A stretch of DNA of 64,000 bases from Diabrotica undecimpunctata (taxonomy: Eukaryota; Arthropoda; Insecta; Coleoptera; Chrysomelidae): NCBI RefSeq assembly GCF_040954645.1, contig NC_092808.1, positions 20,632,232 through 20,696,231 of the forward strand. The letters are read 5' to 3'. This document shows, in pieces, positions 1 to 9,634 of the stretch. The notes under the pieces are model-generated. The model did no database searches, was not told the origin of the DNA, and saw nothing but the letters and a program-made list of their open reading frames with translations. Both the position numbers and the translations under genes were made by a program. The first letter of the stretch is position 1; each line of letters begins with the position of its first letter.

Positions 1-145
1 AAAAACGTTTTGAGATGTGGTGGCTTCTGTTTACATAAAGTAATCCATAATAGGTAAAAGATAAAGGTAATCCATAATATTTGGATGCTAAATCACAGCA
101 AATCATTAATTAGATAAGCCTCTATTTATAAATTTTCTCACTTAC

Positions 146-332
146 TTTAATATTTGTTTCAAGAATATATTCCTTTTCTTGAATCTTAAACCTATGTTGA
201 GTCGATGCTACAACATAATATTTGTTAGAAATACTTACACAATATTTAAAGATCGATCTTACCATTTTTTGTAATTTTAAAAGATTGTACAGACAGAACT
301 AAAGCAGCCAATATTAGATATACTGAATTCAT
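146..332 (-). CDS. Secreted C-type lectin gene A, first two exons (partial, continues past the left edge)
   Basis: Exon 1 runs 332 to 263: the ATG at 332-330 opens a hydrophobic signal peptide (MNSVYLILAALVLSVQ) and ends after 23 codons plus one base at a GTAAG donor. Exon 2 runs 207 to 146: it follows a TAG acceptor, supplies the other two bases of an Ala codon plus 20 codons (begins ASTQHRFKIQ) and ends at a GTAAGTG donor. Both exons have the same lengths (70 and 62 nt) and phases as exons 1 and 2 of the complete lectin gene at 6437-15179, and the proteins align directly (ASTQHRFKI in both). The lectin-domain exons must lie left of the window. Function is inferred from the paralogue: a secreted sugar-binding protein. 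No break is seen. Confidence 0.8.
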
Positions 333-400
333 TTTTATTGTCTTTTTTGTATTTTGAATCAAAACATCAAAATGACTGGTTTTGATAAAAGTGAATCAAA

Positions 401-435
401 TTTTTATATGCATCCTGTCAGATAAGACACTTATC
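401..435 (-). promoter_or_regulatory. TATA box and paired GATA sites upstream of lectin gene A
   Basis: On the minus strand a CATATAAAAA box (about 410-401) lies about 70 bp before the ATG. Just upstream are two opposed GATAAG sites (421-426 and 430-435). The same order and spacing occur before the paralogue at 15.25 kb, and the two promoters align over about 45 bp. GATA sites next to TATA boxes are common in insect gut and fat-body genes; the tissue is inference. Confidence 0.5.
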
Positions 436-874
436 TAGAAATATCGTTTGCATATCTACAAGTGTTTTGCTGGTTAATAATTTTTTTTTAAATATACATG
501 TTGCAAAACCATTTGGAAATAATAATAAAATACAGTAGTAAAGATTGATATTTCTCTTCTCCTTCGTCTTTACTACGTAAAGTAAAATTGTTCAGTTGCT
601 TTTTGTAGATTCTCAAATGCTTACATTTTACAGCTTTAACAATATATACAATTTATTCTCTTAGAGAGTCCTTCGGACAAAAAGCATTAAATGTCCAAAA
701 GTCTTTTTACGGCATAATAATTTTCTCAAGTAAAACAACTTATACTGAAATGCTGGCATCTACTAGAGCAAAACTTTTATTCTGCCCTTATAAAGTTTGG
801 ATTTGAGTGTTGCAATTATATATTCGAACGAATGTATAATTTCTTCTAAAATTTAATAAAGGGATAGAATAAAC
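436..874. other. AT-rich sequence upstream of lectin gene A
   Basis: No coding, RNA or repeat signal recognised beyond the promoter sites listed separately. It ends at the 12-bp repeat that flanks the hammerhead palindrome. Confidence 0.5.
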
Positions 875-886
875 ATCCAATGTTTA

Positions 887-1545
887 AAAAAGGTAAAAGA
901 AATAATAAATTAGACTTACTCACAATCAATTTAATTTAACTAATCAGACGACCGGTTTCGCTTTCTACAATATACAAAGTATCTTCAGGTCACGATACAA
1001 AGTTAAATAAATGCTGAAAATAATAATCCCATATTAGGGTGTTGTCTAATAAAGATAAAACAAAGATAGGTGATATAAATTATATAAATTACAGTAAATA
1101 TGCCAATATTACATGTCTGTGGTACAAATGAATAAAATGTTTAAGCAGACAAGGTAAGACCCACAAATTGGTTAAATAGTCTATTAAACTGTAATGAATT
1201 AATAAATAAACAAATAAATAAAACATTACTTACATGCCGGTACTCTATTAATTGATGGTTGAAAGAACATGGTTCAAACTATCTTGTATTGTTGATTGGA
1301 GAACTCAGGTCAACTATTGTAATTGTTTAACAGTAAACGGGGAAGTTCTTGAGGAGACAGATTTTATCCAATGAAGTAGAGATAGGTGAAATGTAATTGT
1401 TTGTTTGATGAAAGTAATGTTCTATACCATTAAGTTCTTTAAAGTTATTTATATTTATTCTGGAGATATATTTATGAAATGTGTGTTATTTATTGAGATT
1501 TTTATGTTTTGTTTTGGAAGGTGACAGTTGTAAGACAATGAATAA
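887..1545 (-). repeat. Left arm of the hammerhead palindrome
   Basis: Reverse complement of 2131-2791, with scattered substitutions and a few 1-4 bp gaps. Includes AT-rich tracts and the minus-strand hammerhead at 943-996. No coding potential seen. Confidence 0.9.
943..996 (-). ncRNA. Hammerhead ribozyme core, left arm
   Basis: Read on the minus strand: stem I strand ATC..GAC, then CTGAAGA (988-982, fits CUGANGA), a stem II hairpin, GAAA (959-956), the palindrome ACCGGT as a tiny stem III, then the UC cleavage dinucleotide (951-950), and a stem I return strand starting GTCTGAT. GAC pairs with GTC and ATC with GAT across a small internal loop. Stem II has one A.C mismatch (ACTTT against AAAGC) that the right-arm copy lacks. 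The four-base palindromic stem III is typical of minimal type I hammerheads thought to act as dimers. Confidence 0.8.
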
Positions 1546-2130
1546 GAATAGATGTACAAATTGTGTGGGTGTGCAATTATATCAGCTTGTAATTATCAAA
1601 TTTCTTTGATAAAGTTATGTTGCAATATGTGGCAAATTGTTTTAAAGTCCAATATATACAGTTAAAATTAAAATTGAGACACTTTAATACACACAGAAAA
1701 CATTTAAAAAGGGGGGAGGATTTTAAAAAGAACTACATATCTTACTTGGAGACAATGAGTTTTTTATGTTATATATCAGATTTTAGAGGTAAACTTGACA
1801 AATGTAGGTTAAAGTGTGACAGTTCTTCTTCTATTTTAAATGCTGTAAGTTAAGTTATCTAGTTTATGAAATAAGCTGATATTAATAAATGTCTAAAATT
1901 TTTAAAAAATTTTTAATTTTAGATATCAAAGTTATTTGATGTGTTAATATTGGCATACTTTAACAAACTTTAAATAATTAGATTTCAATGTAACAATATA
2001 AATAATTGTAATACATCTTCTATGATAACTAACTCAGCTTAGTCAAAGTTATAGAACAAACTTAAGTGATTATTTGTTAATTAAATTATTCTTATACTTA
2101 TTATATACTTATTCATATACAATTATATAC

Positions 2131-2791
2131 TTATTCATTGTCTTAAAACTGTCACCTTCCAAAACAAAACAAAAAAATCTCAATAAATAATACACATTTC
2201 ATAAATATATCTCCAGAATAAATATAAATAACTTTAAAGAACTTAATGGTATAGAACATTACTTTCATCAAACAAACAATTACATTTCACCTATCTCTAC
2301 TTCATTGGATAAAATCTGTCTCCTCAAGAACTTCCCCGTTTACTGTTAAACAATTACAATAGTTGACCTGAGTTCTCCAATCAACAATACAAGATAGTTT
2401 GAACCATGTTCTTTCAACCATCAATTAATAGAGTACCGGCATGTAAGTATTGTTTTATTTATTTGTTTATTTATTAATTCATTACAGTTTAATAGACTAT
2501 TTTACCAATTTGTGGGTCTTACCTTGTCTGCTTAAACATTTTATTCATTTGTAAAACCACAGATATGTAATATTGGCATAATTACTGTAATTTATATAAT
2601 TTATATCACCTATCTTTGTTTTATCTTTATTAGACAACACCCTAATATGGGATTATTATTTTCAGCATTTATTTAACTTTGTATCGTGACCTGAAGATGC
2701 TTTGCATATTGTAGAAAGCGAAACCGGTCGTTTGATTAGTTAAATTAAATTGATTGTGAGTAAGTCTAATTTACTATTTCTTTTACCTTTT
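2131..2791 (+). repeat. Right arm of the hammerhead palindrome
   Basis: Inverted copy of 887-1545. The remaining 31 bp up to the right target duplication (2792-2822) have no match in the left arm and could be extra tail sequence. Confidence 0.9.
2683..2736 (+). ncRNA. Hammerhead ribozyme core, right arm
   Basis: Stem I strand ATC..GAC, CTGAAGA (2691-2697), stem II GCTTT paired with AAAGC, GAAA (2720-2723), palindrome ACCGGT, UC at 2728-2729 with predicted cleavage after 2729, then GTTTGAT returning stem I. All core nucleotides needed for catalysis are present. Stem II is fully paired here; stem I has one G.U pair instead of the G-C of the left arm. Confidence 0.8.
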
Positions 2792-2834
2792 GAAATGGAC
2801 TCACACAAGCAACACATTCATGATCCAATGTTTA

Positions 2835-3460
2835 GTTATCACAAATTATCTTTTATTGAGTTTCCAATTAAGATCAGGTGAGAATGACCCGTTAAGTGAA
2901 ACACTCTTAGCCTGTAGATTTTTTACTGCTTGATTTACTGTGATTGAGTTGATGTATGAATTAGACGCAGAGACAAATTTTTGGTTCGGTCCTGCTTGAG
3001 TTCTTGGGGATCAAATATGATCCGCTAAATCTTTCCATTTTAGTTCTAATCATATTCCTAATAAAATCTTAAAATGGCCCTCTCTATCTAATAGTAAATT
3101 ATGCAAAAAGTGAAGAAAGATACTTGTTAAAATTCAAAGATGGTTTTGTGAATTAATCGACATATTTCTCCTTCCTGTAATTCTTCGAATCCTATAGCTT
3201 CGCCCAGAGAATAGAGCATGGCGGTCGAGAGCATGAGCAAAGATAATTCGCTTGTTCGTGGTTTCGTAAAATAGTGTAAAAAATTACCATTGAAGTTACT
3301 GGTAAGTCCCGAGTTTAACCTTAACCTATACATTGTTTTGATTTTTTATTGCAATCATTTAAAATTTGATGATTATTTGCACCTATGAGTTAAAATTCGT
3401 TTACCTCACTAGGGCCATTGAAGGAAATATAGTTAATATTAATTGAAATATTAATAGTTA
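2835..3460. other. Sequence with no recognised feature
   Basis: AT-rich, with no domain or element end that I recognise. A minus-strand frame at 3127-3333 has no recognisable domain. Confidence 0.4.
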
Positions 3461-3463
3461 TGT

Positions 3464-4213
3464 CGTAATAGACCATTGATTGTTTAATTCGCCACATTGG
3501 TCCTTCGGGCCAGACGTGAACTCATTTGTTAAAAAATATTTATTATATTTTAATTTGAATGATTGGTTTCGTTGCATTTTATTGTATTGTAGGTTAACAA
3601 AAACCGGATTAACTGATTTGCGTCTGTTGTCGAAAACTTCGAGGCTCGAGGTTATCGATCAGAGCATGAGATAATACTTTTATGTGCGTTTTGAAGTCAA
3701 GATTTATGTGCGTTTTGAAGTCGAGATTGTCATTTTAATAAAGTATCAAATATCACTTTTTTATTTCCGTTTCAAATCCAACTTGTTGATTTTGGAGTTT
3801 TAAGCACATTTCTTGTACATTACGTGAGTAAAAGTTAAACTTGAAGAAAAAAATGAAAACAAGTTTTTGAGAGAGACAGCTATAAATAACATTCAGTTGA
3901 TTCTCGATTTAGCAAATCGGGCTTTGTCATCTTCATCTATATGGGGTTTATTTAAAATTAAAGTACAATAATTAGATTCAAATCGTGAAGAATTCTTAAA
4001 ACATCACAATTGTTAATAATCTTTCTGTACCAGACGCGGATACGAGTTCATCAGAATCGTGGAGATCGGTTGAAGTTCAACAATCTAAAATTCGCTAGCC
4101 TAAAATAAAGCTGCCTAAATTTAAGGCCAATTTTAAAGAACTTTGTTGATAATAATTTATTTGTTATTAATTATCTCGTAACAGACCATTGTTTGTTTAA
4201 TTCGCCACATTAC
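3464..4213 (+). repeat. Pair of about 40-bp direct repeats 708 bp apart
   Basis: The segment around 3467-3503 (AGACCATTGATTGTTTAATT and on through TTCGCCACATT) recurs at 4176-4211 with about two changes. Such a pair could be short terminal repeats or a duplicated junction. The block between them has a 24-bp tandem pair (about 3679-3727, unit beginning TTTATGTGCG) and no recognisable gene. Confidence 0.45.
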
Positions 4214-4500
4214 TAATATCTGTTTTGTTACAAACATAGATACGATGAAGCATTTGATAGATTTATCACTATGAGATACAAAGTGCAAGGAAGAAGGTTC
4301 GAAAGCTCAAATATGATTATTGAAAATGTATATAGGGCCACCTTTAATACCAAAAAATAAAAAAATAGATCTTATGTCTCTTTGCCAGTCACGAATTATA
4401 GGTACCTGAGATCAGAATCTTAAAGCAGAAAATTCTGACAAAAATCATGAAATAAGACCGAAAATTGACTACTTTTATTATTTTTTAGTAATATAATACA
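4214..4500. other. Unassigned sequence before the LINE remnant
   Basis: No domain recognised. It may include the 3' untranslated part of the LINE that begins at about 4500 and reads leftward. Confidence 0.3.
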
Positions 4501-4511
4501 TTAATAAATAA

Positions 4512-5760
4512 TCAATAGATAAATTTGCTTGCCATCTGCTGGCCCTCTACTATTAAGATTTCGTTAGTATTATGGTTGTTTTTACAAATTTTTATAAACT
4601 TTGTCTTTTTGATATTGAGCGAGAGTCCGTACTCCCTACTACACATTACTATTTTACTTATGAGTCTTTCCAGGTCTTTTAAACTATCGGCTATTATTAC
4701 TGTATCATCTGCATATCTGATGTTGTTAACTAAGACTCCATTTACTCTTATGCCGACTGTTTCATCTTCCAGAGTTTCTCGAATTACCTCCTTAGAATAA
4801 GCGTTAAATAATAGAGGTGATATTATGCACCCTTGCCTTACTCCTCTCTTTATTTCCATTTCTTCAGATGTCTCTTTTTCAATTCATACTATTGCTCGCT
4901 GATTGTAATAAAGGTTTGTTACTAGCCTTAAATCTCTTTCATCTAGGTTTTTATTTTTTAGAATATCCATGAGTCGTTCATGTTTTACTTTATCAAACGC
5001 TTTATTGTAGTCTATAAATTAGACGTAAAGAGGTCGGCTAACATCCAAACATTTCTGCGTCAGCACGTTGAAGGATAATAGTGCCTCTCTGGTACCCATA
5101 CCATTGCGGAACCCATATTGTGTGTCACTAATATCCAGTTCCAGTTTAGAGTGAATTCTGGCGTGAATAATTTTCAACAGAATTTTCAAGGTATGTGACA
5201 TTAAACTTATGGTTCGATAGTCTACTATTATGTCCACGTTTTTCTCGTTGACCAACTTTAATAGCTCGCTTGGTAATTCATCTGGATCAACAGATTTATT
5301 GGTTTTCATTGAGTTTAATGCCTGACTAACCTCTGATTTGGTTATCTCTGGGTCTACATCTCCCGTTTTGCTATCTACGAGTGTACTAGCTTCTCTCTGG
5401 TCATGAAATAATTCCTCGATGTACTCTTTCTATCGTTGTAATTTTTGTTCTGTCTCCAATATAATATTTCCACTTTTGTCGAGCAATATATTCGAGGTTC
5501 TTCTACTTCCCACTCCGGCTAGTTCTTTGACTTTTTTATGTAGATTAAAGTTGTCATATCTGTTTTGCAGTTCTTCTATTTCTTTACATTTTTCAGAGAA
5601 GTAGGTTTCTTTAGCCTCCCTAATTTTTCTTCTTATTTGGTTATGAAGCTGTTTATAGCGGATCGTATTGATGGTTTTGTTTTCTCCTTTTATTCATCAA
5701 CTCTAGAATTTCCTCGGTCATCCACTCTTTTTTCTTATATTACGTTTTCTTACGTCATAC
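4512..5760 (-). pseudogene. LINE reverse transcriptase remnant (APE-type, RTE-like)
   Basis: Read on the minus strand from about 5760 to 4512. The linker before the polymerase is broken by stops. The polymerase shows KTNKSVDPDELPSELLKL, an IIDYR-like fingers segment, YGFRNGMGTREA, then after a stop region RGVRQGCIISPLLFN and the active-site YADDTVIIAD. The active-site aspartates survive, but stops and frame changes around 5019 and 4860 break the frame. No endonuclease is attached, so the copy is 5' truncated. The polymerase copies its own RNA during target-primed reverse transcription. Clade is inferred from motif style; RTE-like or a close relative. Confidence 0.75.
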
Positions 5761-5774
5761 AATTGATATTGATA

Positions 5775-6120
5775 AATATATATCATCATCATCATCATCA
5801 TTCTCAGCATATTCTACCGATTATGGTGTAGCCTCCCTTACATATTCATTCTTCATATCTGCCCACTATTATCTAAAATTCGCTTTTCTGTGCTATATTG
5901 TACCGACTTGTTTTCTTATGTCATAGTCCCATCTTAAATTTGGACGTCTTCTTGGTTTCTTGACGCCTCTTGGATACCACAGTGTAATTCTAGTGGATCA
6001 CCTATTGTTAGTTCTTCTCGCTAAATGTCCCGCCCATTGTCATTTTAAAGATTTATTTCCATAGGTTACACCAATAACCTTGGGTTTTCTGTCTGACCCA
6101 TTCTATTTTTTTTTTGATCT
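5775..6120 (-). mobile_element. 3' end of a second LINE, with a GAT-repeat tail
   Basis: On the minus strand this encodes, with stops, the C-terminal signature QWAGHLARRT, then RGVKKPRRRPNLRWDYDI, and ends in an ATC/GAT microsatellite (5781-5802 as CAT repeats on the plus strand). WAGH, GRP.RW and a GAT tail recur in at least six other LINE tails in this window. Only the 3' part is present, the usual 5' truncation. Confidence 0.65.
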
Positions 6121-6382
6121 CTGTTATACCTAGCATGCATCGCTCTTATCTCGTTAGTTTAATTAAATGAAACGATTTCGTTAAAAATGAGCCGTCCATT
6201 ATGCGCCAAAGATAAAGGGTTTAAAAACCAAACAATTTTACAATTTCAGAAACTAAATTCATAAATTAAAATTTCTAAAAGTTGCAATATATCCGATTCT
6301 AATCAACGAAAATTATTATCTTTTAACTTGTGATACGTTGTGGCATACATTATAAAACTGCATTGAGTTACTTTGTGAATTA

Positions 6383-6388
6383 TTTATT
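6383..6388 (-). terminator. Poly(A) signal of lectin gene B
   Basis: AATAAA on the minus strand, about 48 nt after the stop codon at 6437-6439. Position and orientation fit the end of the lectin transcript. Confidence 0.55.
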
Positions 6389-6436
6389 CTACATCACACT
6401 GCACTACATTACATAATAAACTATTCTAAAATTTTT

Positions 6437-6669
6437 CTATTGTTCACAAATAATTGCATATTCGTTAGTACATGGACGAGCTATCCACCAGCCACTTTCA
6501 TCTTTTGGAGACCATAAAGATAAGCATAGATCTAGTAGTTCCTGAGTATTAGGTTCTCCAGTTCTCCAACCATTAATGTTAATTGCTTTTCCTGTTGACA
6601 TCCATATCCAGGTTGATTGATCACTTCCTAGAAGACTACCCGAAGACCAAAACATGAAGGAACTCTTTA
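6437..6669 (-). CDS. Lectin gene B exon 4 (last): C-terminal half of the lectin domain
   Basis: Follows the acceptor TTATAG and completes a Val codon with TA. Encodes KSSFMFWSSG, STWIWMSTG, WRTGEPN, the cysteines in DLCLSLW and ARPCTNEYAIICE, and ends at a TAG at 6439-6437. Two disulfide cysteines and EPN are visible; where WND is expected the sequence reads SGWWIARPC. Confidence 0.9.
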
Positions 6670-6697
6670 CTATAACATAAAATTATGAAAAAATTAA

Positions 6698-6770
<73 letters not shown>

Positions 6771-9585
6771 TACAATAATTAGCAAATATCGTCAACTACT
6801 TTATTGATTTATTCGAATACATTTCGCTTTTATTTTTAAAAGCATCATCAGTTCACTACAAATAAATTTATTTATTCAAGTGAAATCCAGGTAACTTTTG
6901 TTTAAAATTTAAAGTAAAGACAGACATTTTTTTAATAATAATAATTTGCTTTCATAACATAAAGGATTTGTAATAATTAATAAATTGTAAAATTTTAGGG
7001 TTTGACTTTAGCTGTCAATTTATTGGTTCAATTTTTTTTTTAAATTTAATGTTAACTTATGACAGCTCGTTTTATTATTTTTAATGTTCACTTTTTTTTG
7101 TTTTAAAAAAAAGTTAACCTCCATGTAATAAAAGTTTTTGTAGCATTTCCCCATTGTAAACAGATAGGACACATGTAAGTTTTTCTTTATATTTTGTACT
7201 TGGTAACTATGCATATAGTAATTTTGTATTGTCTTATTTTTATAACTGTTTGTGGTAAGACACAATAAAGGTAAAATTTTTTACTTAACATTTTGTTTAT
7301 TTTTTTAACTAACCATTTTTTGAGTTTCATTTGAAAAAGATATGTTTTGCATTTCTAATAATTATTTCGATAGTTACAACTAGCTGTTGTAATAGTTTTA
7401 ATTAGGTATCTCGAAATGGCGTCCTTTTTAAATTACTAGAGGTGTTACCTGTTTCCTATTTCTTTTTGTTTTGTTTGTCCCAAGAGATTCATGACCTTTT
7501 GTTTCATTTTTTTGTAGTTGTCCCAATCCAATTCCCTTGTCATTTACTTATCCACGACCCCAGCTCTCCTAACAAACCTTGAGTGCAGTTCGCACAAGTA
7601 ACGATTATTTTGCTTGCCCTATCTCCACCCCCATAAATTTCTGTCCCAATTTTCCACCCCTTATAATCTTACCCTATGGTAGGCAAAATATTTTAGTTAC
7701 ACAGTGCAAAATAAAAAAGGCATGCCCCAAGATTACTGAATTAAGCATCCCAAATTAAGGTCCTTGGAAATTTTGCAATAGAGCCATACTGGATCAACAC
7801 GTGAAGTATCTGCAATGACAGGACTTGAACATGAGTCGGTTAGAAAGATGTTGAAATTACATAAGTTTCACCCGTACAAACACAAATTCTTCAAGAACTA
7901 GGCGATGATTATCCAGACCGACGAATCGAGTTTCGTAAACTCGTGACTGAAAGAATTCGCGTTGAACCAAGAATGTTAAGAATTATTTGTTTCACTAATG
8001 AATGTACTTTTATGTTGAATGGTAATGTAAATAAACAAAATTGTCCGTACTGGAGTGATGCGAAGCCGCATCGATTCAGAGAAGATCTCACTGAATATCC
8101 CGAAAAACGGGTTTGGGCAGGGATATTAGCCAACGCGATAATTGGCCCCTTGTTTATACCAGGCAATTTAAGTAGCGACATTTATCTCGATATGTTGGAA
8201 AACACCGTCGAACCTTTAATTGTGCATGAATTAAAAAACCAAAAGGACGCTCTAGCTCTAGACAAAGATTTGCTGCACTTCCAATAAGATGTAGCATCTC
8301 CTTACTACGCAGCTCAGTTAGACACTGGTTGGATACTAATTATCCGAACAAATAGATTGGAAGAGGTCCTATTGAGTGGGCACCGAAGTTACCAGACTTA
8401 CCGCCACCTGACTTTTTTCTATGGGGATACCTCAAGTTCGTGCAGAATTTGAAAATAGGCTGTATTATTGTTTACAAAACAACGAAACCCACTTTGTACA
8501 TTTACTGAATTGACATTTTTAGCAACTTTGTAGTTCAACAAAAAAATCTCATTAAATTTTCCATTTTACCCAAAGTGTCACAATTATTGCTTCACCCTGT
8601 ATAAATATTATTTATTCCATTGGATAGCATTTTTTATAATAATGTATCACAAGGGGTTTGCAATTTAAACTTTTTTGGTTGTGGTGGGTGGGGCCTAGGG
8701 GGTTGATGGGGGTTCGTTCTCTTTAATGTCATTTTGGTTCCCACTTACTATCCCAGAAACGTTTTCAAGCATTTTTCGATATCAGCTTTTGTTCTTGAGA
8801 TATAGCCCATTCTAAGTTTTAAAATTGACACACTGTATGACTATAAACAAAAAGAAAAATCAACCGAACCTAATTGTCGCTTATATCAAAGTCACAACAT
8901 AGTCACAACTTATCATCAAAGTATATGGTATTTAATCTGCTTATCATTCAGTATAAACATGATTTTTTAAACCACCATAGAAACCAGGAATCATAACCAA
9001 TCTCATATGATATTGTCATTTGATACATCGTGTAGTGTAAAAATCCGACACTAAGATTTATGAAATAATATGAGTGAAAAAATTCGGGTGCAATGGTTTT
9101 TGCACTCCCTTCTATTACATTTAAGATTGGGTATTAATTACATAACTTACCTATATTTGATACTTGCGTATAAAGTTCTGAATTTTCTTCCAGAGTATCC
9201 ACAGAGACTAGTTGCATATTATTGAAATTGCAATACTGTATAGCAGAAAAGAAATTTGCCTAAAATGTTTTAATCACGTTTATAGTCATAGCCGAATAAC
9301 ATTTATTATAAGAAATTAATTTTTATATTGGACTAACAGGATCCTTTTTATTTAATAAAATAATAACCGATCTTTTAGACCTTTGTCAAATACAGCTATA
9401 TACATATTATGCACTTTGTCAGCAGAAAGTTTATAATATACAACAGGCTTCTCAGAATCAACTAGAACTGTTTAATGAGTTAAAATGAAACATTAAAAAG
9501 AACATAAAATAAAAGGACCATTTCAAAGGACCTGACAGGATTCTTAAATGTCACCCACATACATACACACGCATACGGACATACA

Positions 9586-9634
<49 letters not shown>

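Larger units (their letters stand above)
887..2822. mobile_element. Palindromic retroelement with a hammerhead ribozyme in each arm
   Basis: Two arms of about 660 bp (887-1545 and 2131-2791) are near-perfect inverted copies around a 585-bp spacer. The whole block lies between two copies of ATCCAATGTTTA (875-886 and 2823-2834), which looks like a 12-bp target duplication, so it probably inserted as one unit. Each arm holds a hammerhead ribozyme core near its outer end, reading outward. Hammerheads in terminal repeats, inverted copies and variable target duplications are known for Penelope-like elements and related retrozymes; assignment to that group is inference because no reverse transcriptase is present. 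The spacer has a short open frame (1617-1853) with no recognisable domain; I do not call it a gene. Confidence 0.75.

Noticed and set aside
1617..1853. 78-codon frame in the spacer of the hammerhead palindrome
   Set aside because: AT-rich composition, no domain and no start context; likely chance.
4525..4800. Plus-strand frame over the LINE at 4.5 kb, and similar antisense frames at 10.6, 11.5 and 50.6 kb
   Set aside because: They overlap the LINE polymerase on the other strand, which has recognisable motifs; these are shadows.
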